64,000 nucleotides of DNA. It comes from Streptomyces tailanensis. Lineage in GTDB: Bacteria > Actinomycetota > Actinomycetes > Streptomycetales > Streptomycetaceae. The DNA lies in contig NZ_VTHJ01000051.1 in the NCBI RefSeq assembly GCF_008386495.1, positions 62,682 through 126,681 of the forward strand, given 5' to 3'. The translations under genes and the position numbers were made by a program. The notes under the pieces are model-generated. The model had not been told where the DNA came from. It was given only the letters and a program-made list of their open reading frames with translations, and searched no databases. Numbering within the stretch: the stretch's first letter is position 1; each line of letters starts with the position of its first letter. Below, piece by piece: positions 53,224 through 61,405 of this stretch.

Positions 53224-55530
53224 ATGGGACATCTCAACCCCGCCGAGTGGGACGCGTACTACGACGACGGGGGGACCTTCCGGCCTCTCGGTGACGCCGA
53301 GCGCCGACTGCTCGCCGAGCACGCCCCGGCTCCCGAGGGCGGGCTCGCCCTGGACGTCGGCTGCGGCTGGGCGAACTCGCGTGCCATCTCGCCGACAGCG
53401 GCTACCGGGTGGACGCCGTCGACTTCGCATCGGCCGCCCTCGACCTCGCCGACCAGCACCAGCGATGCAAACGGCTACATCACTTACGAATGCTTCGATA
53501 TCGAGCAAGACGGTCTGGACCGCCTGCCGAACCCTGCCTACGACCTGATCACCTTCCGCCTCAGCTGGGCCTTCATCCGTGACCGCACCCGGGTGATGAA
53601 CCGGCTGCGCGAGCGGCTGCGCCCCGGCGGCACCCTCTGCGTCATCACTCCCGTCGCCTCTGAAGTGCCGGAAGACCGGCGGAACATCGCCCTGGACGAG
53701 GAGGAGATCGGCTGGCTGTGCGCGGGCTGGAGCGTCGCTGAACGCCACGACGCGGACGGGCTCGCGTTCATCGTCCTGCGCGACCCTGCCCCCGCGCAGG
53801 TCGCCTACTCCGGCAAGGGACGTCCCGCGGCGCACGCGCTGACGGGGGCTGGGGTCGTGGTCACCGACCCGGTGGGGCGCATCCTGCTGGGCTGGTCGGC
53901 CCGCCGCGAGGTCTGGGAGCTGCCCGGCGGCAAGGACGACGCCGGCGAGGACTTCGTCGACGCGGCCGTGCGCGAGCTTCAAGAAGAGACTGGGCTGAAG
54001 GCCGACCGCGCGGACGCGCGGCTGCTGGCCTTCCTGAAGGACTCCACCCACGGCATCTCCCGGATGACGGCCGCAGTCCGCATCACCGCCTACACCGGCG
54101 AACCGGCCGTCACCGAAGCACACTTGATCCGCAGGTGGGAGTGGCATGAGGTCACCGACCTGCCCGCCCTCGCCCAGCCGCTGTTCACCCCGAGCGCGCA
54201 CGTCATCAACACGGTCTGGCCCGGACTGCTGCCCGGCCTGCCGCCCGTCCACCACTACCCGGCCGCCCCCACCGAAGTCATCGAGGACCCCCAACAGGCA
54301 GCCGAGGCCGCCCAGTTGCGGCAGGCGATGGCCGACCGGCTGATCAAGGACGGCTATCTGGAGAACGGCAGCAGCATCGAGGCCGCCGTCCGGCGCGTCC
54401 CGCGCCATCGGTCCCTCCCCGGACTTCCCCTGGCGGAGGCGTATGACCCGATGCAGGCGCCCGTCACCAAGCGCACCCCCGCCGGGAAGTCCACCAGCAG
54501 TGTCTCAGCGCCTTGGTTGCAGGCCGTCATGCTCCGCGACGCGCGCCTGTCCGCCGGCGCTGCTGTGATCGAGGTCGGCTCCGGCGGCTACAACGCCGCC
54601 CTGGCCCAGGAACTCGTCGGCCCGCACGGCACCGTGATCAGCGTCGACATCGACCCGTTCGTCACCGACCGGGCCCGCCGCTTCCTTACCGACACCGGCT
54701 ACCACCAGGTGGACGTCCACCTCGGCGACGGCGACAGCGCTCTGGACGTGCTCGCCGGGCCCGAGGACGTCGACGCGATCATCGTCACGGTCGAAGCCCG
54801 TGACATCCCGCCCTCCTGGATCACCCGTCTCGCCGAGGGCGGACGCCTCGTCGTTCCGCTGCGCATCCACGGCTACACCTGGTCGATCCCCTTCACCAAA
54901 CGCGACGGCGTACTCGTCGCGGACAGCTTCACCGTGTGCGGGTTCGTCCCTCTCCAGGGCCCCGGCTACCGCGAAGACCACACCATCCGGCTGCGCGGCG
55001 GTGAGGTCACAGTACGGTTCGCCGACGCAGAACCCGTCGACACCAGCCGCCTCGACGCCGCCCTCGACATGCCCCGCATCGAGCGCTGGACCGGCGTCAC
55101 CATCCCCGGCTTGGTGCCCTTCGACATGCTGATGCTGTGGCTCGCCACCCACATCGACCGCGGGTTCGCCCGCCTCGCCGTCGACGCCTCCCTCGACACC
55201 GGCGTCCTCCACCGCGCCAAGGGCTGGGACGCCGCCACCCTCATCCGCGACGACTCCCTCGCCCGGCTCCTGACCCGCAAACTCCCCACCGACGAATCCG
55301 CCCCCGGCTTGTGGGAGTTCGGGATCCACGCTTACGGCCCGCACGCCGACGCACTCGCCGACACCATGGCCGACCTCGTCACCGCCTGGGACCGCAACGC
55401 CCGCAACACCAGCCCTCGGCTGACGGTGCACCCGCCCACGAGCGCCGACCGTGATCTGCCCGAGGGACATGTCCTGGACAAGGCATACAGCCGACTCGTC
55501 TTCACCTGGACGACCAGCACCACGCCCTGA
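53224..55530 (+). CDS. Methyltransferase-Nudix-PCMT fusion protein with an internal frame disturbance
   Basis: A 768-residue fusion from ATG 53224, with AAGGAG upstream. Residues ~1-190 are a SAM methyltransferase, ~195-350 a Nudix hydrolase with a full box near 236-258 (GGKDDAGEDFVDAAVRELQE), and ~355-768 a second PCMT-like enzyme (VIEVGSGGYNAALAQEL near 449). In residues ~49-79 the main frame is unlike a protein (SPTAATGWTPSTSHRPP). The frame beginning at 53367 reads LGELACHLADSGYRVDAVDF, a proper SAM fold, until about 53460. Two compensating indels therefore appear to have scrambled about 31 residues that include the SAM pocket, or the sequence has two errors there. Confidence 0.8.
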   Translation: MGHLNPAEWDAYYDDGGTFRPLGDAERRLLAEHAPAPEGGLALDVGCGWANSRAISPTAATGWTPSTSHRPPSTSPTSTSDANGYITYECFDIEQDGLDRLPNPAYDLITFRLSWAFIRDRTRVMNRLRERLRPGGTLCVITPVASEVPEDRRNIALDEEEIGWLCAGWSVAERHDADGLAFIVLRDPAPAQVAYSGKGRPAAHALTGAGVVVTDPVGRILLGWSARREVWELPGGKDDAGEDFVDAAVRELQEETGLKADRADARLLAFLKDSTHGISRMTAAVRITAYTGEPAVTEAHLIRRWEWHEVTDLPALAQPLFTPSAHVINTVWPGLLPGLPPVHHYPAAPTEVIEDPQQAAEAAQLRQAMADRLIKDGYLENGSSIEAAVRRVPRHRSLPGLPLAEAYDPMQAPVTKRTPAGKSTSSVSAPWLQAVMLRDARLSAGAAVIEVGSGGYNAALAQELVGPHGTVISVDIDPFVTDRARRFLTDTGYHQVDVHLGDGDSALDVLAGPEDVDAIIVTVEARDIPPSWITRLAEGGRLVVPLRIHGYTWSIPFTKRDGVLVADSFTVCGFVPLQGPGYREDHTIRLRGGEVTVRFADAEPVDTSRLDAALDMPRIERWTGVTIPGLVPFDMLMLWLATHIDRGFARLAVDASLDTGVLHRAKGWDAATLIRDDSLARLLTRKLPTDESAPGLWEFGIHAYGPHADALADTMADLVTAWDRNARNTSPRLTVHPPTSADRDLPEGHVLDKAYSRLVFTWTTSTTP

Positions 55531-55576
55531 CCCCGGCCGAGACCACCATTTCCCGCAGCAAGTCAAAGGAGCACAC

Positions 55577-56416
55577 GTGAAGTTGACGGTCATGAGCCAG
55601 AACGTGCAGTACGGGGCGTTCGAGGACGGCAGGTGGGAGGGCCTGGTTGAGATCATCCGTGACGTAGACCCGCAGCTGCTGTGCCTGCAGGAGGTCGACG
55701 CGCTGGCCGATCCCGAGCGGGCCGAGAGCATACGCAAGGCGCTGGGCATGGAGCTGGTGGTGGCGCCCTCGAAGTATCTGCCCACCGCCCTCGCGTGGGA
55801 TCCGGCCGTTTGGGAATGGGCGGGTACCGAGACGAAGTACAGCCTGACCGAGATGCACCACGGTTACTGCACGCTGCAGCTCAGGCCGCTCGGGCTCGCT
55901 ACCGACTGGCCGGTGCCGCTGGTCGCGATCAGCACACACCTCAACCCGTATTCGGCGCAGGCCGCCGCGGTCGAGGCCCAGCTTCTGTGTGCCCGCGCCT
56001 ACCGACACGGCGGCATCGGCTTCATCGCCGGCGACATCAACCACATGCCGCTCGGCGACCCGGAGCCGGACTGGTCCCTTGTCCAGCCCTACAACCGCAC
56101 CTCGCGCTGCCTGCGCCGCCAGCACCCCGACGACCCATGGCAGGGCAACCGCATCGTCGGCCAGACACTCCGCGACGGCGACTTCACCGATGTCGCCGCC
56201 CACCTGGCGGACCTCCACAGGGACCCGGAGCTGCTGCAGTCAACGGGCAGACATGGCCTACTCCGGGTGGACCAAGCCCATGTCACCCAGCCACTGGTCC
56301 CCGCGATCAGGGACTACTGCCGCGTGGACCCGAAGGAGTACGCGGATCACTTCGGCGTCGTCTTCACCCTGGACCTAGACCTCGTTGACCTCTCCCACAT
56401 CCGCGACTTCACCTGA
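55577..56416 (+). CDS. Endonuclease/exonuclease/phosphatase (EEP) family protein
   Basis: A 279-residue protein from GTG 55577, with AAAGGAG upstream. EEP-fold motifs: KLTVMSQNVQYGAF at the start (Asn), LLCLQEVD (metal Glu), VAISTHLNPYS, FIAGDINHMPLGDPEPDW (GDxN) and DHFGVVFTL with the C-terminal Asp-His. All catalytic elements appear intact. It may hydrolyse a nucleotide, DNA or a phosphorylated metabolite. It is the last gene of the plus-strand run and ends near the hairpin at 56434-56467. Confidence 0.82.
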   Translation: MKLTVMSQNVQYGAFEDGRWEGLVEIIRDVDPQLLCLQEVDALADPERAESIRKALGMELVVAPSKYLPTALAWDPAVWEWAGTETKYSLTEMHHGYCTLQLRPLGLATDWPVPLVAISTHLNPYSAQAAAVEAQLLCARAYRHGGIGFIAGDINHMPLGDPEPDWSLVQPYNRTSRCLRRQHPDDPWQGNRIVGQTLRDGDFTDVAAHLADLHRDPELLQSTGRHGLLRVDQAHVTQPLVPAIRDYCRVDPKEYADHFGVVFTLDLDLVDLSHIRDFT

Positions 56417-56433
56417 CACCCCACCGGGGCCAA

Positions 56434-56467
56434 CGCCCTCGTACGGCCCGAAGGTAGTACAAGGGCG
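56434..56467. terminator. Terminator between facing genes
   Basis: CGCCCTCGTAC (56434-56444) pairs with GTACAAGGGCG (56457-56467) with one mismatch in 11, around a 12-base loop. It lies 17 bases after the EEP gene and just beyond the decayed paralogue on the other strand, so it could serve both. Confidence 0.65.
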
Positions 56468-56490
56468 CGTCTCTGGTGCAAACGGCGGCT

Positions 56491-56759
56491 CAGCGTGATC
56501 ACCCTGTGGAACCGGTGGCCGCTGGTGGTCTCGTTGGCGTACGTGAGATAGGCGCTGCCCAGTTTGAGGGCGTTGAGGGTTTGGTACATGCGCCGGTAAC
56601 CGAGCAGGTCCCAGAAATTGCACTCCAATGCCAGGATGTCCGCCTCAAGGCCATTGAGGAACGCGACCTGCCTGGGCCATCGGTCGCCGACGACCCCGAG
56701 ACCGAGTCGTCATGGCCGCCGAACAGGGTGTTGAACGTGACGACTCGGATCGTGGTCAC
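56491..56759 (-). pseudogene. Broken EEP-family gene
   Basis: From GTG 56759, with GGGAGG upstream, the frame reads TTIRVVTFNTLFGGHDDS, an EEP start. About 20 codons in, one base is missing. The other frame then reads LGVVGDRWPRQVAFLNGLEA, LALECNFWDLLGYRRMYQTL and ends its protein-like part with SGHRFHRVITL near 56491. The C-terminal half, including GDxN and the final Asp-His, is gone. It is a paralogue-like relative of the intact gene it faces at 55577. Confidence 0.75.
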
Positions 56760-56983
56760 TTCTGGCCTCCCAGAGGGATCGTGGCCAGCCGTTCCCAGGT
56801 CACGGTTTTCGATTGCTCGCCTGTCTGTGCGGTCACATCGACGAGATGGACTGCGTTGATGTGCAGAGGGGCGTGGCTTGGGCGGACGCGGCGCAGAATG
56901 CGCTGGGCTGCGTCGGAGTCGGCCTCGGCGTGTGACGGTAGCGTCGGATATTGAATCTCTCGGAATGCCCGGATTTTCGTCAT
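56756..56983 (-). CDS. Small hypothetical protein upstream of the broken EEP gene
   Basis: A 75-residue protein from ATG 56983, with GAAGGG upstream. Its TGA overlaps the GTG of the broken EEP gene, so the two were a coupled pair. The sequence (TKIRAFREIQYPTLPSHAEA, then LHINAVHLVDVTAQTGEQSK) is polar, without signal or membrane segment. I do not recognise a family. It is intact while its partner is broken. Confidence 0.6.
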   Translation of the reverse strand: MTKIRAFREIQYPTLPSHAEADSDAAQRILRRVRPSHAPLHINAVHLVDVTAQTGEQSKTVTWERLATIPLGGQK

Positions 56984-57284
56984 GTTTTGCCCTTCGGATC
57001 ATCCGTGCTTACCGATTGTCGGGAGACCGCCCGACACCGTTCGTACGCTGCGCCCGCGACGGGCCGGATCGCCCCGGCCGGACCGTACCCAACTCGCCTG
57101 CTCTGGAGGCGCGTTCACTCACAGAAGGCTACGAGTAGTCTCGCGTTTCGCGTGTCCCCTTCTTGTCGGCGATGGCCCATACCCGGGCCAAGGGACAGGA
57201 CGTTGAGGCGAGCGAAAACATTTGATCGTTCGCTCGTAGTAGTGCTGAGCCCTTCTCCCTCTCTACGGCCCTGTTGTCGGGAGG
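56984..57284. other. Gap with two inverted repeats
   Basis: TGTCGGG (57017-57023) with CCCGACA (57030-57036) is a 7-bp inverted repeat upstream of the small minus-strand gene and may be an operator. CGAGCGAA (57209-57216) with TTCGCTCG (57229-57236) is an 8-bp one, downstream of the CcdA-like gene in its reading direction, possibly a weak terminator. No gene is supported. Confidence 0.45.
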
Positions 57285-58214
57285 TCAGCAGCAGTGGCCA
57301 CCGGATGCTTGTTGCGGGTCGGTGGCCTGGACGGCCTGCGGTGCGTCGTCTGGCGCGTTGGCCGTGGGCTGCCTGGTGGCCCCGGAACGACGGTGGTGCC
57401 GGAGCATGAGGGCAGCCACGGTGAGAACGGCGGCTGCTGCGAGCAGGGCGATGACGATGGTGTGGGCCTGGACCCAGGTGGAGACGGTGGCGGAGAAGCG
57501 GGCCAAGGCGCCCGAACTGCCGGCGGTGGCCGTGGCACCGGTGACGGCCGGGTACCAGTACCAGGCGAGGTAGGCGCCGGTGGCGACGAGGACGGCGGCG
57601 GTGATGCGGGGGCCGTATCGGGCGAGCGCCGTGACGCGCCTGGTGAGAGCGGTCCCGGCCACTGCGGTGGTGATGGCGACCAGCAGCAGGACGGTGGCGG
57701 AGTCGACGGCGTACGCGGCGAACACGAGGAGCAGTCCGGCGTAGCTGGCGGTGGCTTGGGCCTGGGCGATGACGGCGAGCAGCACACCGAAGGTGCACGA
57801 CAGGGACGCGGCGGCGTAGCCGATGCCGAAGACGAGCATGCGGCGCGCGGTGGGCGGGGCTTCGGCCGCCCGGACGGGGAGACCGGGCAGCCGAAGGGGC
57901 AGGGAGCGGCCGGTGAGCATGACCAGGCCGAGCAGTCCCAGGACGATGCCGGTGGCCAGGCCGAGCCAGGGGGCGGCCTGGATCAGGGTGCGGGCCCCGG
58001 CGCTGACGACCAGCCCGGCTGCGGCGAGGGTGCCGGCGAAGCCCAGGGTGAGGGCCGCGCCGGAGCGCAGGGCGCGGGCGAGGCGCACCGGGAGTGGTGA
58101 GGTGCCGGCGTCGCCGAGGGTGTAGGTGATCCAGGCGGGCAGCAGGGCGAACCCGCAGGGGTTGACCGGGGCGGTCATCCCGGCGGCGAAGGCCAGAGCG
58201 AGCAGGCCGGTCAC
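57285..58214 (-). CDS. CcdA/DsbD-like membrane protein of the mercury cluster (orfIV-like)
   Basis: A 309-residue membrane protein from GTG 58214, overlapping the preceding stop (GTGA). It has about eight hydrophobic segments. The paired redox cysteines of CcdA are present: NPCGFALLPAW in the first helix and LSCTFGVLL in the fourth, with further helices that have no known partner. The end is GGHCC, a possible metal-binding tail. It corresponds in position to orfIV of the S. lividans mer cluster as I remember it. Probable role: passing electrons or reducing equivalents across the membrane to the thioredoxin-like lipoprotein. Confidence 0.8.
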   Translation of the reverse strand: MTGLLALAFAAGMTAPVNPCGFALLPAWITYTLGDAGTSPLPVRLARALRSGAALTLGFAGTLAAAGLVVSAGARTLIQAAPWLGLATGIVLGLLGLVMLTGRSLPLRLPGLPVRAAEAPPTARRMLVFGIGYAAASLSCTFGVLLAVIAQAQATASYAGLLLVFAAYAVDSATVLLLVAITTAVAGTALTRRVTALARYGPRITAAVLVATGAYLAWYWYPAVTGATATAGSSGALARFSATVSTWVQAHTIVIALLAAAAVLTVAALMLRHHRRSGATRQPTANAPDDAPQAVQATDPQQASGGHCC

Positions 58215-58765
58215 CTGGCGCCCGCCTTCTTGAGGGCGGCCTGGATCGCCTCCGGCCCGGGGTCGGTGGCCCGGTAGGTGACCTTGCCGGAGGGGTCGAC
58301 AACGATCAGCGTGGACAGCGTCGCGACCTTGTACTTCTGGGCGAGGGCGGCGCCCTTGTCGATGGCGGTGGGCAGTTCGGGGGCCTTGATGTAGTCGAGG
58401 AACTGCCGGATCGTCTGGGGCGATTCGCCGGGGTCCATGTCCACGGCGAGCACGCCTGCCTTGCCGTTCAGCGCCTTGCCCGCCTTGGCCAGGGACTTGG
58501 CGCCGGTGGCGCATTCGCCGCAGCCGACGGAGAAGAAGAACAGGGCGGTCGGCTTGTCCCCGGGCACCGTGATCTTCTCGTCGCCGATGGTGGCCACCTC
58601 GGTGCCCTTCTGGGTCCCGGAGTTCTGGCCGGTGCCGGCGGAGGCGGGCTTGGTGGTCGAGGTGACTTCGGTGCCGCAGGCCGCCGCGCCCGCGGCAACC
58701 ACGGCGGTCACGGCGAGAGCGACGAGTGCGCGGCGCGGGCGGCGACGGGGCGGATGCGTCGTCAT
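58211..58765 (-). CDS. merP: Thioredoxin-like lipoprotein of the mercury cluster
   Basis: A 184-residue protein from ATG 58765. A twin-Arg/Arg-rich start is followed by a hydrophobic stretch ending VVAAGAAACGTE, a lipobox-like site near Cys 30, so it is probably exported and lipid-anchored. The thioredoxin-fold domain has the redox motif GCGECATG, similar to CxxC but with one residue between the second Cys pair, and the cis-Pro region APELPTAI. It sits where merP is placed in the S. lividans cluster; it is not a small MerP of the Gram-negative type. It overlaps the CcdA-like gene and is likely its partner. Confidence 0.75.
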   Translation of the reverse strand: MTTHPPRRRPRRALVALAVTAVVAAGAAACGTEVTSTTKPASAGTGQNSGTQKGTEVATIGDEKITVPGDKPTALFFFSVGCGECATGAKSLAKAGKALNGKAGVLAVDMDPGESPQTIRQFLDYIKAPELPTAIDKGAALAQKYKVATLSTLIVVDPSGKVTYRATDPGPEAIQAALKKAGAR

Positions 58766-59097
58766 CGGTTGTGCGGGCCTTCCTGGTCGGCCGGGGTCTG
58801 CGAGCGTTCCCGGTCGGCGGGGGCCTGGAGCGATCCGGCGGGTGGGCAGCAGGCGTCGCGGCCCGAGCGGCGGCGACGCACGATCGCGGTGATCGCGGCG
58901 GCCACCAGCACGACGGCAGCGGCGATCAGCCAGGGGTTGCCCAGGGCTCCGCCGATTCCGGCGAGCGCGCCACCGGCGATCAGCACGGGCAGGGCGCAGC
59001 AGGCGATCATCAGCAGGGCGATGCCGATCCCGGCCGCGGCCGTGCCCGCGCCGGAGGAGTCCTTGTTACGGCCGGGGGGCCGGTGGGTGGCAGGCAT
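58762..59097 (-). CDS. merT: MerT-like small membrane protein
   Basis: A 111-residue protein from ATG 59097, with AAGGAG upstream. It has two hydrophobic helices (GIGIALLMIACCALPVLIAG and GNPWLIAAAVVLVAAAITAI). A Cys pair lies inside the first helix (IACCALP), as in MerT where it carries Hg(II) through the membrane, and another in the cytoplasmic tail (GRDACCPP). It overlaps the lipoprotein gene by 4 bases (ATGA). Its position and motif argue for mercuric-ion uptake toward MerA. Confidence 0.75.
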   Translation of the reverse strand: MPATHRPPGRNKDSSGAGTAAAGIGIALLMIACCALPVLIAGGALAGIGGALGNPWLIAAAVVLVAAAITAIVRRRRSGRDACCPPAGSLQAPADRERSQTPADQEGPHNR

Positions 59098-59120
59098 GGG
59101 CGGGATTCTCCTTGCGACTG

Positions 59121-59501
59121 TCAGTCCTGGTGGCGAGGGATGCGGGTGCAGCAGGTCAGGGCGGTGGCGTTGTCCGCGGCCAGCGAGCGGGCCAGCACGA
59201 CTAGGTCGGCCACGCGCGGGTCGCCGACGGAGTAGCGCAGCTTCTTGCCGTCCCGCCGGGCGGTCACGTACCCGCAGTCCACGAGGCAGGACAGGTGCAC
59301 CGACACGCGCGGCTGGGAGATTCCCGCGTGCTCGACGCAGTCGGCGCTGGTGCGTTCCCCGGCGAGGATGAACTCCAGGAGCTTCAGCCGGGTGGGGTCG
59401 GCCAGGGCGCGGAAGAACCGGGCGGTGGTGTCCAGGTGGGTGCACGCGACTTCGGCATCGGAGGCCGGGCCGGTGACGGTGCGGGCGGGGGTGGATGTCA
59501 T
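59121..59501 (-). CDS. merR: ArsR/SmtB-family mercury regulator (actinobacterial merR)
   Basis: A 126-residue protein from ATG 59501. The winged-helix region is typical of ArsR (RFFRALADPTRLKLLEFILA, then ISQPRVSVHLSCLVDCGYVT). Cysteines in ADCVEH, SCLVDCG and at the end (LTCCTR) could bind Hg(II). In S. lividans the mer operon regulator called MerR belongs to this family, not the Gram-negative MerR family. It would repress its own operon and merA through the twin repeats in the divergent promoter region. Confidence 0.85.
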   Translation of the reverse strand: MTSTPARTVTGPASDAEVACTHLDTTARFFRALADPTRLKLLEFILAGERTSADCVEHAGISQPRVSVHLSCLVDCGYVTARRDGKKLRYSVGDPRVADLVVLARSLAADNATALTCCTRIPRHQD

Positions 59502-59526
59502 GGGCGGGTGCCTTTCCACATGCAGC

Positions 59527-59580
59527 TATTCGCCTAACCGCATAGTATGGTGGCAGTCTGGTATTCGGCAAGCCGCATAG
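59527..59580. promoter_or_regulatory. Twin operator repeats between merR and merA
   Basis: TATTCGCCTAACCGCATAG (59527-59545) and TATTCGGCAAGCCGCATAG (59562-59580) are direct repeats with 15 of 19 identical, 35 bases apart. Each is a partial dyad (CTAT-x-CG...CG-x-ATAG). They fill the A+T-richer divergent promoter region and are the expected binding sites of the ArsR-type regulator. Confidence 0.7.
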
Positions 59581-59626
59581 AAACGTGGGTTCGGCGCCCC
59601 GGCCCCGGCGTGAAGGAGGCAGCGCA

Positions 59627-61051
59627 GTGTCCGGTACGGAAACACGCTTTGATCTGGCGGTCATCGGTTCGGGAGGGGCGGCGTTCGCTGCCGCCATCGC
59701 CGCGCGTACCAAGGGCGCCTCGGTGGTGATGGTCGAGCGGGGAACCACCGGGGGCACGTGTGTGAACACCGGTTGCGTGCCCTCGAAGGCGCTGCTGGCC
59801 GCGGCCGGGGCTCGGCACGTGTCGCTCGCCCAGCCGTTCCCTGGCGTCGCGACCTCGGCCGGGCCGGTGGACTTTGCCGCTCTGATCGGCGGCAAGACGG
59901 CCCTGGTGGAGGAGATGCGGGCGGACAAGTATACGGGCCTGGCTGGGGAGTACGACTGGCCGATCCTGGCGGGCACCGCCCGCTTCGCGCCCGGACCGGT
60001 CCTTGAAGTGACCCTGAACGACGGCGGAACGACCACGGTCGAGGCCGCCCACTACCTGATCGCCACCGGCTCCGCGCCGTGGGCGCCGCCCATCGACGGC
60101 CTGGAGCAGGCCGGCTATCTGACCTCCACCACCGCCATGGAGCTGGACCGGCTGCCGGAGTCGATGATCGTGATCGGCGGCAACGCGGTCGGCTTGGAGC
60201 AGGCCCAGCTCTTCGCTCGCCTGGGCACCCAGGTCACCGTGGTGGAGGCGCTGGAACGGCTGGCCCCGTTCGAGGAGCCCGAGGTCTCCGCCGTGATCGA
60301 GGACGTCTTCCGCGGGGAGGGCGTAGGCGTGCACACCGCCGCCACCGTCACCGCCGTGCGCCGCGGCGAGCACGGTTACACCCTCATCGCCGCCCACGGC
60401 GGAAACGTCTTCCAGCTGACGGCCGAGCAGCTGCTGGTGGCCACCGGCCGCCGCCCCGTCACCGACGGCCTGGGCCTGGAGACGGTGGGGGTCAAGACCG
60501 GCGAGCGCGGCGAAATCATTGTCGATGAACACCTGCGCACGGGCAGCGAGCAAATCTGGGCCGCAGGCGACGTCACCGGCCACCCGCAGTTCGTCTACGT
60601 CGCCGCCGCCCACGGCACCCTCGTCGCCGACAACGCCCTCGACGGCGCCGAGCGGACGTTGGACTACCACCACCTGCCGCGGGTCACCTTCACCAGCCCG
60701 GCCGTCGCATCCGCCGGCCTCACCGACGCTCAGGCCGTCGAGCAGGGCTACGCCTGCGACTGCCGTGTACTGCCGCTGGCGTATGTGCCGCGGGCGCTGG
60801 TCGACCGCGACACCCGCGGTTTGATCAAACTCGTCGCCGAGGCCGGCACCGGCAGGCTGCTCGGCGCCCACGTCATCGCCGAGGGCGCCGGGGACGTGAT
60901 CGCCACCGCCGTCTACGCCCTCGCCAACCGGATGACGGTGCGGCAGATGGCCGACCTGTGGTGCCCGTACCTGACCATGGCCGAGGGCCTGAAGCTGGCT
61001 GCCCAGACCTACACCCGCGACGTGGCCAAACTCTCCTGCTGCGCCTCCTGA
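59627..61051 (+). CDS. merA: Mercury(II) reductase
   Basis: A 474-residue flavoprotein from GTG 59627, with AAGGAGG seven bases upstream. It reduces Hg(II) to volatile Hg(0) using NADPH. The FAD-binding GSGGAAF, the redox pair in GGTCVNTGCVPSK (Cys45, Cys50), the NAD(P)H-binding GGNAVGLEQAQLF and the FAD-binding AAGDVTGHPQ are all in place. The C-terminal vicinal pair CC (471-472, SCCAS) that hands mercury to the active site separates it from plain dihydrolipoamide dehydrogenases. It lacks an N-terminal metal-binding NmerA domain, as in the S. lividans enzyme. Confidence 0.92.
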   Translation: MSGTETRFDLAVIGSGGAAFAAAIAARTKGASVVMVERGTTGGTCVNTGCVPSKALLAAAGARHVSLAQPFPGVATSAGPVDFAALIGGKTALVEEMRADKYTGLAGEYDWPILAGTARFAPGPVLEVTLNDGGTTTVEAAHYLIATGSAPWAPPIDGLEQAGYLTSTTAMELDRLPESMIVIGGNAVGLEQAQLFARLGTQVTVVEALERLAPFEEPEVSAVIEDVFRGEGVGVHTAATVTAVRRGEHGYTLIAAHGGNVFQLTAEQLLVATGRRPVTDGLGLETVGVKTGERGEIIVDEHLRTGSEQIWAAGDVTGHPQFVYVAAAHGTLVADNALDGAERTLDYHHLPRVTFTSPAVASAGLTDAQAVEQGYACDCRVLPLAYVPRALVDRDTRGLIKLVAEAGTGRLLGAHVIAEGAGDVIATAVYALANRMTVRQMADLWCPYLTMAEGLKLAAQTYTRDVAKLSCCAS

Positions 61052-61081
61052 CCACGTCCCTGGCATGCGAGAGGAGCCGCC

Positions 61082-61405
61082 ATGAAGACCGCAGCACCCA
61101 TCCGGCTCGAAGACCTGGTCATCGCCCCCGCCGCCGGCTACCTGGCGACCAAGGCCATGGAACCGGTCAGCACCAAGCTGTACGAGCTGAAATCCGACGC
61201 CGACCGCCGACGCGAGGACGCCGCCCGGCCCGGCCCGGCCCGCCCTACCCGAAGGAGCGGCATAATACGGTGGCCCTACCCGAATCGGAGTACGGAGACA
61301 GCACTGTGTCGCACAGCCCCGCCACACTCAGCACCTCGGCTCACATGGCCTGCTTTGCAGGTGGACCCCAAGGCCAGTGGAAGGTCGAGAGTCTCACTGC
61401 CGTGA
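61082..61405 (+). pseudogene. Truncated small gene after merA
   Basis: From ATG 61082, with GAGAGGAG upstream, the first ~52 residues (MKTAAPIRLEDLVIAPAAGY, then YLATKAMEPVSTKLYEL) look like a conserved protein I associate with this position in actinobacterial mer clusters. After ARPGPARPT, from about 61,240, the frame reads through the start of the next gene in the wrong frame and ends at 61405. The 3' part of the gene seems deleted, leaving an N-terminal stub. Confidence 0.55.

Noticed and set aside
51897..55530. Lanthipeptide (FxLD) cluster around the PCMT-like genes
   Set aside because: No LanB/LanC-like enzyme and no precursor-like short ORF lie nearby; only the methyltransferase type recalls that system.
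57115..58302. 395-residue minus-strand frame over the CcdA-like gene
   Set aside because: It is Arg/Pro/His-rich and lacks membrane segments, whereas the overlapping frame gives a proper CcdA-like protein.
58762..60036. 424-residue minus-strand frame over merT, merR and merA
   Set aside because: Only its last 111 residues make sense as a MerT-like protein. The rest is antisense to merA and out of frame in merR.
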